Source: Acanthaster planci | Lineage: Eukaryota; Echinodermata; Asteroidea; Valvatida; Acanthasteridae | Length of the DNA: 28,966 bases | Assembly (NCBI RefSeq): GCF_001949145.1 | Contig: NW_019091388.1 | Location: 1,836,698 to 1,865,663, forward strand | Reading direction: 5' to 3' | Shown: positions 20,759-28,966 of the stretch, piece by piece | Position numbering within the stretch: the stretch's first letter is position 1 | Layout of the letters: every line of letters starts with the position of its first letter | Position numbers and translations under genes: made by a program | The notes under the pieces: generated by a model | Database searches by the model: none | Told to the model about the DNA's origin: nothing | The model's input: only the letters and a program-made list of their open reading frames with translations

Positions 20759-20960
20759 TCCGGAAGCGCGCCAGTAGGGATCAACTTTCAGGCTTTCATT
20801 GGTATTGCCGCGTCGGTCACCGTCCGTCCTGTACACCGACTGCAGATGTACAACTTTGTATCTTACAGATCATGAAGAACGCCTTTGACCAAGGCTAGAC
20901 GACAACGGTGGTGGAAGAGACGATGACGTCATTCGATAAACCTGGAAAACAAAATGGCGT
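20759..20960 (+). promoter_or_regulatory. Promoter-like region: ETS, CRE and YY1-type words
   Basis: CCGGAAGCGCG (about 20760) is an ETS-type site, TGACGTCA (20924-20931) a full CRE, and AAAATGGCGTCC (about 20951) a YY1-like initiator that also supplies an ATG in good context. That frame (MASKYPIFFIRNALA) stops after 15 codons unless spliced. Together these resemble a CpG-type promoter with a first exon, but the rest of such a gene was not found. Confidence 0.35.
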
Positions 20961-20969
20961 CCAAATATC

Positions 20970-22270
20970 CAATATTTTTCATAAGAAATGCCCTTGCGTA
21001 GGTGGTTATACGTTTACACGGAGGTTGCTAGTATATCTCAGTTCGATGTAAATTTCATTTATGGCCAACTTTTTTCTTGACAAACTGGGTTTTCATATCT
21101 TTGTATTCCTTCATGTCAGTTAGGAGAAAGCTTTTCCACTGCTATGAATGCGTACCATCGAGCACCGTTCTGCATCTTCTTCAATGGTAGCGTTAGTCCA
21201 TTAACGTCGTTAAAGTGAAACTGCAATGAAATTTCTTAGACCCAATTTTTCTTCAGCTTTGTAATCTTCTTCAACGTGTGAAAACTTTTTTACAGTCTAA
21301 TTTGGTTAAACATATTGAAAGGTGCACTCTTTTAAACAAATAATCCACGCTTCTTTTAACAAATGAGGGCGCTGTCGCTATTAAGTCATCTAGGGAAGAC
21401 CATAGAGGAAGGACACAGAAGGAGTTGCAACTCTGGCACTCAAAGTGTTCAGTGATGGTCACCGCCGAGTCAGGCGAATAATAGAAAACATTCCAAAAAT
21501 ACCCGATTACTGCCTACATCGTAAGTGGACAAGTGTGGCCGGTAATATCCTATATAGCAATACTTGTATTTTTGTGCTTGCAGTTTAATGCAAATCATTG
21601 CTGTAACCAGGAAATAGAGAGAGAAAAATCCCTGGTATTAGACCTACTTTTGGCATCGTAAATAAACGTTTTAAATTTTGATAAACTGTTCCATTATCCA
21701 GCAAAGTTTGTAATTTTATTATCCTCTCTCCAATACATCAGTGTTCAAAGACTCGGTACGAATTTGATTAAGACTGGCCAACAAAATGTTGACTTTCACT
21801 GGAAAGCTAAGTTCATAAGTAACAAAATGTGCTATTTCATCACAGGGGTGATCGTGAAATCTCATAAAATACGCTTTTGTACAAATGCCATAATAAATAT
21901 GATTGAGACATAAAAGTGCATTTTGAAGGTTTTAGGAAACAAACTAATAGCAGCCACCCTTTAAAGTGCATCCTTTAGGTTCTACCGTTCACATTGGAGG
22001 AAACGTGACATTTGTCCACAAAGGAAATATTGCTCAGTGGCCAATTTCTGGGAAGTCCCATTTTAATACCAGTACCAATTGGTGCATGGTTTTAAGGGAA
22101 ATGTCTGAGTTTCTGTCAGAGTGCAATAGAGTTAGAGATAGTCTGTCGAGTTGCGCAGGCAAAACGACTGCCTAGAAGGAAGGAAGAATTGACAGAGACC
22201 AGAAATCGTGCGGTTTTTCATTTAAATAATTTGGCTTTTATTACAACCCACAGGAGCTATTTTTTCCAAG
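20970..22270. other. No recognisable gene
   Basis: There are only short unrecognised frames, such as 21966-22175 (+, 69 codons). Confidence 0.45.
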
Positions 22271-22274
22271 TAAA

Positions 22275-22355
22275 CCTCAAGTACTTTACTTGAGGGTTCT
22301 GACCACTTGAAGTGGTCATAAAATGTTACACTTACACCAAATGCTGTGCATTTGG
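22275..22355. repeat. Three consecutive short inverted repeats
   Basis: First: CCTCAAGTA (22275-22283) and TACTTGAGG (22287-22295), loop CTT. Second: GACCACTT (22301-22308) and AAGTGGTC (22310-22317). Third: CCAAATGC (22337-22344) and GCATTTGG (22348-22355), loop TGT. All stems are perfect. The spacing suggests a structured RNA or a run of dyad protein-binding sites, but I recognise no RNA family. Confidence 0.7.
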
Positions 22356-22359
22356 TTAT

Positions 22360-23485
22360 TCTTAAAGGACAGGTCATTTTTCTTAACGCTTGAGTGCATT
22401 GTTCCCGCTTTTCCACTTCATGCATACTTGCTTAACAACCGAAGGACTTTTGTTGGTTTTATGTGATCAGCTGTGCATCAACTTAGCCCGTATTGTTGGG
22501 GGCACTTGATCAAACAAAATCAACGAGGAAGTGAACACAGCACGGCAAAAACCTACTAACTCTCTGCGATTAAGCTGCTGTATCATGAAACGTCTGCAAC
22601 AGTTGATGCCTCTATTCTGTTTAGAAATGTATATATACAGGCAAACTGTATCACCAAAAACAAATACCAAGAAGGCCACACGACAGACCTTCGACGTTAG
22701 TTCACATTTCTCGCAAATTTCTACTCGAAGGAAACCACCAAGTGATGAAAGAGCGTTAGATGGGAACCGTGTATTTCAATACTACAATTGTCGGCGAATG
22801 AATTTTATATAATCCACACATATTGCCTCATTCCATGTCAACTCAGTTTTCTGAGTGTTTTTTTCGTGGACTGTTTTAGTCAGATGTGTTGTGTTTTGCA
22901 AACAATCTGCCTGAAACATGGCGCAGCTCTAATGTAGTGTGTCTTCCTCCCTCCAGCGCCTTTCTAGAGCAATATTTTGCTTTACATTTCACGGTAATTG
23001 AAATTTTTCCAAGCTCATCATGTCTGTCCATAAATACTGAGTTCACGAACCTGTTGGAAAGTTCTCATGACATTCCACTTAGACCTAGTATGTTCCTATT
23101 TGCCGTTTGAGGGGGTTCAACAGCATTTAACTGAATGAATTCATACTTTTTTCTGCAACGTGGTTTGGCAAAAATGCATGAGGAGAGCCTATGGAACACT
23201 GAAGTGAACGAAGATCATAACCCTCGAGCTCAGCCAGGTGATTTTGGCCCATCTCAAAGCTGGGTTGTGCGGATAAAGCTTGATTTTGTAAAACTTATCT
23301 TGGCATGCACATAAACCACTCCTTATCATTACAAATGTGAAGTTTGAAATCAATCAAACATACGAATGTTTGAAGTTCTGGGCTACAGACGTGCTAGCCC
23401 ACGTGCATTGAGCATCACAGTGGAAAAAGTGCATCATTATTTTTGACTGACCTGTCTTTTTGGGCACTGCATGTGTAGTAGGAAT
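22360..23485. other. No recognisable gene
   Basis: Open frames up to 93 codons (22531-22812, +) show no domain or targeting features. Confidence 0.45.
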
Positions 23486-23487
23486 GG

Positions 23488-23602
23488 CAGGTTCAATTTT
23501 CAGAGAAAATGTGTCAAGATGACCACAAAGAGTCTCTCTGAAAACTTGTGCACTGCGGAGATATCAGAAGGGGACGTCCGCCCCTGGCTCTTTTAGGGCT
23601 CT
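23488..23602 (+). repeat. Dispersed repeat, copy 2
   Basis: This matches 6970-7115 in order and spacing of several words (CAATTTTCA, GACCACA, CTGAAAA, GATATCAGAA, CTCTTTTAGGG), with many substitutions between. It shares no recognisable terminal structure. Confidence 0.6.
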
Positions 23603-23609
23603 AAGTAAT

Positions 23610-24975
23610 CTTGCATAATTTATCACAGAAAGGTAGGCTGTGCTGTTAAAAATTTTGTCAGGAAAAAGCATTTATGTAAAATCTTGGCTGTTTCTTCCAG
23701 CTTTCGTTGATTACTAACTGCAAGAATGCTCGGTTTTTGTGTATTTTTGACGGGCCAAAGGTACGTAGGCCTATGAGACAACGTGGCTAATGTAATGAAT
23801 ACTTTAATACTTGAACAATTCAGCTGTATGGAAATAGTGAGCCGTTGCAATGGTGATTGTTGAGACATAACATAAAATCAAAACTGGTGGTTAAGTTTGA
23901 CAAATGCGACAATGACCCACTTCTCAATACACATTTTAGGACTCAGTGCCAGGCAATCTCCCAGACGACAAATATTCAAATTTCATGGGTCATTAAATTT
24001 TGTAGGACTCTCAGTTCACTCTTGGAAATATTTTTTGAACTACGCAAGTACTGAAGGGCCTACAGAAATTTTAGTCGCATCCAGTTAAGTTGCTTGTTAA
24101 AAGAAATGCTTCGTGACAACAAGGCTTCCTGATGCAGGTAGCAGCATAAAAGTACAATTTTATCTTGTTAACCACCAACCTCATTTACTTGTTGTAAATC
24201 CTTAAACATGCATTTTTGTCAAATACATTGCTCAAATATTTAGTTTTTTGTACATGATGCCGTTGGATATCGTGTCAAGTTAAAATTTGTAGAAATATGT
24301 AAGGTTTTCTGCTAGCGTCGGAAATAAACGCCTATGAATATGTTTTGAGCACAAAGGGTAGCTGTTTTGTCTTAAAATTAATTTACATAATTTCCTCAAG
24401 GTTGATTTTGGGTGAAGTTTTGTGGCGATAATTTGCGCCCAGTAACATACATTGGCAACAAAATTTAGTTATCAAAAATGTTTTGGTCTTCGTCAATTCT
24501 TACTGGCCTATAAGTCTTATTCTCTGTGCCCTTTTCTGATTAGTCATCGAGAAAAACAGACTGAAACTAACAGGAAATGACAGCATGTGCCAACTCTTCC
24601 TTGTTTAATTGGGTTCTACCGTTTTTTTAAATCATCTTCTGTCATGGTTTAATAAATAATTTGATTTTAATTCTGTGGGTCTCCTTGCCGACTGCGTTCA
24701 TCATTGTGGCTTTTGCTCTACCCCTCCTTCACCCCACCCACCAGATTTTTAAAATATCATCCGACAAAGTCTTGAACCCCACAAACTGAAGCAATAAATC
24801 ATAGGAAAAATGTAGTACAAATCAAAAACAGATCTAGGCCTCAAAAATAGGGCACTCTTCTACTGGCTGCCTAGTGTTCAGCGACCGGCTCAGCATTGGA
24901 CAATATGGGGTTGGGAGTTTCGTCACGGTTATATAGTATTTACGCCTCCGTTCTAAAGCTACTGTTTGTATGGGG
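23610..24975. other. No recognisable gene
   Basis: AT-rich and mostly unique-looking. Short frames only. Confidence 0.45.
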
Positions 24976-24979
24976 GGAG

Positions 24980-26958
24980 GTAAATGGGGCCAACATAGTC
25001 GCCGGATGCTGGTATGTATGAGCTCCATACTGGACCCAAAACATCCACTGAGTGGCGCAGACCCTGAGTCCTACTCCAACCTCCACATGGTACCCCCTGG
25101 ATTCCAACCGAAAGGAGAGGGCGACTGCGGGTGCTTGGCGCAGTACAACCAGGCTTGCTCCGGGCGGGTGGGGCTCGTCAGCCTTGGCCGGCTGCCCACC
25201 TAGGAGAGGGGAACTCCGATAATAAACCAACGGGCAGGAGGGGCTCGTCAGCTATGGTCGGCAACTCGCCTAGGAGAGGGAAACTCCGACATCAAACCTA
25301 CGGCCCGATGACCTCGCTGTCACCGTCCCAACTTGCTAGGCCATTGTAGATGAACCTCGTGCTTAAAGGGTGGGGCCAGTTTGTGCGCGCTGCACTTCAC
25401 CTTAAAACTCCCCAGCGCAGGCTGAAGGGCACGTCCACGTTCTTCAACCAACCATCCTAAAAGCCCTGCAGCGATGGGAAAGGGTCAAAAGCGGCAGGTG
25501 GAAGATGTCACTGGAAGCTATAGTCTCGATCCTACATATCCTGAGCGACCAGGCAGCCCTATTTAGGGAGAGCACTGCCTGCTCCACATGGAGAGGGGCG
25601 GTAGAAAAGGTTCGCCCAAACGAAGCTGGTCTCCACTATACCCAGTTGGCTAGCCGCGGTCACCAGACATCTTCAGAGCAGTCGAACAATCATGAAAATA
25701 GGAGAAGAAGAAGAAGTGCTGAGAACAAAACAAGGGACTCTATACTACTTTTGTCGACCTTACGAAAGTATTCGACACAGTGAGCAGGAGAGGACTATGG
25801 CTCATCCTGGAACGACTTGGCTGTCCCTCAAGTTTCTACAGATGGTTATCCAGCTGCACGAGAACCTGCGCGGTCCGATAAGACTCAACGGTGGCCTCCA
25901 AGCTCACACAAAGACCCTGGAGAGGCTGATCCGGGACCTTCTTTTCGCAGACGACGCTGCCCTCGTCGCCCACACTGAGAGCTCTGTTGCGCATCATGTC
26001 CTGCTTTGCGGACGCCTCGCGGCTGTTTGGCCTCGAGGTTAGCCCCAAGAAAACGGAGGTTCTTCACCAGCCTGCCCCCCCCAGAAGAATATCGCCCACC
26101 CAATATCACCACTGACGATACTGAACTGAACGCAACACAGCAGCTCGCCTACCTGGGTTGCATCATTTCATCCGATGCAAAGATCGACCAAGAAATTGAC
26201 AACAGACTCTCAAAGGCAAATAGCTCCTTTGGCAGATTGTACCAACGTGTTTAGAACAACAAAAACCTGAGGAACGAGACAAAGATCAGCGTCTACAGGG
26301 CCGTGGTTCTTACCACTCTCCTCTCCGGCTTGGAGACCTGGGTCAACTACCGCAGTCACATCCGTCTCCTTGAGCGCTTCCACCAGCGCTGTCTCCGCAC
26401 CGTCCTCAACATTCACTGGAGTGGCTTCATTGCAAACGTTGAAGTTCTGGAGCAGGCCGAGATCCCCAGTATTGAAGCCATGCTACTGAAGTACCACCTC
26501 CGATGGACAGGGCATGTCTCCAGAATGGAGGAACATCGCCTACCAAAGATTACTCTGTACGGCGAACTCTCCACTGGCCACCGTGAGAGAGGAGCCCCGA
26601 AGAAATGCTTCAAAGACTGCCTCAAAAAGTCCCTCACCGCATGTCATGTTGACCACCAGGGCTGGTCAGACCTGGCTGCGTGATGCCTGGCGCCACATGA
26701 TCTCCAAAGCGGTCACCGACTTTGAGGAAGACAGAAGAGACGCGCAAAAAGACAAGGGACGCAGAAGGAAGGTCTGAGCCGCCTCTGACACTACACTGGA
26801 CGTTACCTTCACCTGTGGACACTGCTCACGGACCTGTCTTTCCCGCATCGGACTCGCGAGTCATGAGCGTGCCTGCAGACGACGTGGACAACCTTCATAA
26901 ATCTTCGTTCGCGAAGCCAATCCATGATGATAACGACGGCCTGTACGTGTACAGCTGA
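24980..26958 (+). mobile_element. LINE with C-terminal C2H2-finger tail, internally deleted
   Basis: Plus-strand translation, with frameshifts, gives FVDLTKVFDTVSRRGLWLIL (about 25750-25810), QLHENLRGPIRLNG, then directly QAHTKTLERLIRDLLFADDA (about 25900-25960). The last keeps the FADD catalytic site. The reverse transcriptase segment normally between the last two blocks, including the GVKQG-type motif, is missing. YLGCIISSDAKIDQEIDNRL, RSHIRLLERFHQRCLRT and RWTGHVSRMEEHRLPK (26140-26550) form the C-terminal region. TFTCGHCSRTCLSRIG then SHERAC (about 26805-26880) is a C2H2 finger ending the protein. The upstream part (24980-25740) is GC-richer and probably 5' UTR or eroded ORF; no endonuclease is clear. 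It is the best preserved of the three LINEs. Confidence 0.88.
25171..25310 (+). repeat. 70-bp direct repeat, two copies, in the LINE 5' region
   Basis: GGGCTCGTCAG at 25171 and 25241 and TAGGAGAGGG at 25201 and 25271 define a 70-bp step. Each unit also holds ACTCCGA followed by a CAAACC or AAACCAACGG stretch. Tandem 5' UTR units are common in LINEs and may act as promoter repeats; here that is inference. Confidence 0.75.
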
Positions 26959-26959
26959 A

Positions 26960-27550
26960 TTGTCAGAATCAGTGTGATTTAGATGTAATATTAATTGGTG
27001 GCAGTGCGATATAAATTGAAAAGGGACAGTATGCACCTGCAGGCCCTTTCATAACCGCCTGTGTGAACCCGCGTCAGAGGCAAAAACTTAAGGCTACGGA
27101 AATTATTTATATTATTATATTGATATATATTTCAGATATTCAAAAGAGGCGTTGCTGCGGTTTATCTGCACGTCTGTTACAAAGTGTAGCTTTTTAGTGC
27201 ACAATGTAGGGATTAGGACTTACTCTTCACTCTGCGAATACATAGCGCATACTTCGTTTGGCACTATTCTTTCTCTATATAGGACCCGCTGAATTGTTTT
27301 TTTGAGTCGTACTTCCTCAATAAGTGGAACAGACACTCTCTATTTTTAGACTCCAGAAATGCGAAATCATGGAAAACGTCCTGTAGCCTACATTTTGGTC
27401 TGTGGTTTTTCCTTATATGGTCTTTTCGGTATAATTTCCGGCCGGCTTTTCTGTTGTCGCAAGACATTGCAAACAATGATATTCTTAATGACAAGGGTAA
27501 GGCATCACAGCAATAACACTTTCATTTAAACATACAGACGACAGCTAGCA
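26960..27550. other. No recognisable gene
   Basis: AT-rich, with a minus-strand frame of 76 codons (27264-27494) that is very basic but unrecognised. Confidence 0.45.
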
Positions 27551-27803
27551 GATTAATGTTTTCAATGGCTTGGGAGTTCCAGAAAATGAAATTACAACTA
27601 CTTCACAGAGATCGCGTTGTGTATACCGTTTATTCTTGGCATGATATGGCAATACGTATAGGCCTATGCATGCGGTTGATTATCTATGCGTTATCTCGCG
27701 TAATACAGCCATTAACTGTGGACCTAATGACATTATGCACATCCAATAAACGTTCTCCCAAGTGGTACTTGCATTAAATCACTGTTCAAAAAAAAAAAAA
27801 AAA
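27551..27803 (+). mobile_element. Probable retroposed 3' end with poly(A) tract
   Basis: AATAAA at 27745-27750 is followed 37 nt later by a pure run of 16 A (27788-27803), the arrangement left by reverse transcription of a polyadenylated RNA. The source RNA is not recognisable. A 73-codon frame at 27556-27777 shows no domain. The 5' limit is arbitrary, and no clear target-site duplication was found. Confidence 0.45.
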
Positions 27804-27809
27804 GGCCAA

Positions 27810-28430
27810 CACATCTCAGTCCGGCTCCTTGACTGGAATGGCTCAAAAGTAACTTGTCACTTTACACAGTATGAACCGATGTGATTCTGCTGGTAAATCT
27901 AAATGGAGTATAGTTAATAATCATTATTTTCACTCCGTTGCTATAGGAAAGCTACGTACACAGCGCTGTATCAAAATAATACGTAATAAAAGTTAATGCA
28001 ACCGGTTAGAAAAGACTGACGCCTACAAATATCTACACATTGTGCCGTTATAAAACTTAACAATGCGAATTTACATATACGGTTCCCCTTTTTCACTCAA
28101 CACTAAACAGTTGTTATGTCTGTATTCCTTTGATAATAGGAGAAAACTATAGCAATTAAATTTGAAATCTTCAGTTTTTGGCCTTAGTTTTGGGTGTGTC
28201 ACTTCTATAAAGTGAAGCAGGCAAGTACAACTTCTGAGAACACGAATGGAACAACATTGAGGTCTGTGTGATTCTTAGTTCCTCAGTAATGCTAAATTGT
28301 TTATAAATGCGTAATTATCGCTTTTACAATTCACGCAAGTAATCGCATTAATATTGATTTCGCAGAAATTCTCAAAAACAAAAATCTCAAATGTATAGAT
28401 CATCTTTTCACTTTGCGCAAACGACGAATA
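27810..28430. other. No recognisable gene
   Basis: AT-rich, without coding signals. Confidence 0.45.
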
Positions 28431-28432
28431 CA

Positions 28433-28545
28433 TTTATTGGGAAAATATAACTGAGCTGACTAGCTGCCGGTAGGCCTATTTTAGGGATTTTTGAACGGTA
28501 GGTTTTTTAAAACAAGTAGCTACAAACAGAAAATCTAATTTTATT
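28433..28545 (-). other. Candidate poly(A) signals for the right-edge receptor gene
   Basis: TTTATT at 28540-28545 and 28433-28438 reads AATAAA on the minus strand, about 255 and 362 nt beyond the stop of the gene at 28800. Either could end that transcript. Confidence 0.4.
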
Positions 28546-28799
28546 TTGAAAAAAAGGTTCTCGACATTTATGTTGAAACTAAAGAAGGAAGAAAGAAAAT
28601 GTCATATTATAAATACTAATTGAGCTCTCTCGTGAAATCGGAAATAAAAATAATATTTTCCTCTTATAATAGATTGAATAAATGATATTTCTACATGATT
28701 TAGGTTCGTCGCAGTTTCATTTCAACTGCGTACATTTAGAAAATATATCAGTATACCTTTAAAAAAAAACGTATTTCCAAATGTAAGCACTTTCGTTAT

Positions 28800-28966
28800 T
28801 CACGTGCGGATCATGGCATAGACAGTCTGTTCTGATGCTGGAACGGGCCCTGTCTTGTCGGTAGGTGTGCCCGGAGTCTCGAGATCTAGATCAGCGTATA
28901 CCAGGCCAAAGTCGGTCTCTGTACCCACCGGCTCGTCCGCCGCCACGGCACTGTACTCTCGGCTTT
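28800..28966 (-). CDS. C-terminal end of an ITIM/ITSM-bearing receptor (partial)
   Basis: On the minus strand a frame is open from the window edge to a TGA at 28802-28800, giving 55 codons. The peptide is acidic and polar, as in a cytoplasmic tail, with REYSAV, then LVYADLDLETPG, then SEQTVYAMIRT at the end. LVYADL fits the ITIM pattern; TVYAMI fits the ITSM pattern (T-x-Y-x-x-V/I). The two tyrosines are 26 residues apart, a spacing usual in paired ITIM/ITSM receptors. GC content is clearly higher than in the flanking DNA, which supports a real exon. The membrane and ectodomain parts lie beyond the window. Inferred: terminal exon of a second inhibitory-type receptor, transcribed towards the gene at 17471-18730. 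It could also be an adaptor with the same motifs. Confidence 0.7.
   Translation of the reverse strand, partial: SREYSAVAADEPVGTETDFGLVYADLDLETPGTPTDKTGPVPASEQTVYAMIRT

Overview
The window looks like nuclear DNA of a marine invertebrate, most likely a non-vertebrate deuterostome (echinoderm, hemichordate or amphioxus type). This is an inference. It is AT-leaning and gene-poor, it is rich in decayed LINEs, MITEs and minisatellites, and it carries many short ACATGTA and AGGCCTA words of the kind common in such genomes. One LINE has the C-terminal C2H2-finger tail seen in elements of marine invertebrates. No bacterial operons, rRNA, tRNA or CRISPR arrays were seen.

Region by region. 1-1630 holds no recognisable gene. 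1640-3000 is a decayed LINE reverse transcriptase (+), split by a 412-bp piggyBac-like MITE (2506-2917, TTAA on both sides). At its 3' end the LINE passes into a 28-bp minisatellite of 14 units (3001-3385). 4020-4630 is a 66-bp minisatellite followed by an inverted outlying unit. About 5030-10050 contains two collinear, diverged copies of one non-coding segment; the second copy is interrupted by a 406-bp Tc1/mariner-type MITE. 10050-13080 is mostly empty, with one promoter-like spot near 12100. 13080-14650 is a second LINE (-). 14944-16060 holds two related broken coding fragments facing away from each other.

The clearest gene is at 17471-18730 (+). It is an apparently intronless type I membrane protein with a signal peptide, two Ig-like domains, one membrane segment and a cytoplasmic tail with three consensus ITIMs plus further tyrosine sites. 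It is followed by an AATAAA signal. About 10 kb away, at the right edge on the minus strand (28800-28966), an open frame encodes the end of what looks like a second receptor tail, with an ITIM (LVYADL) and an ITSM-like motif (TVYAMI) 26 residues apart. The two genes point towards each other. They suggest a locus of inhibitory-type receptors that would recruit SH2-domain phosphatases when phosphorylated. The family link is motif-based and has not been tested by search.

Between the two receptor genes lie a 28-bp-stem palindrome (19900-19965) bracketed by a 12-bp direct repeat, a CRE/ETS promoter-like spot (20759-20960), three consecutive short hairpins (22275-22355), a third, younger LINE (+, about 24980-26958) and a probable retroposed 3' end with a poly(A) tract (ending 27803).
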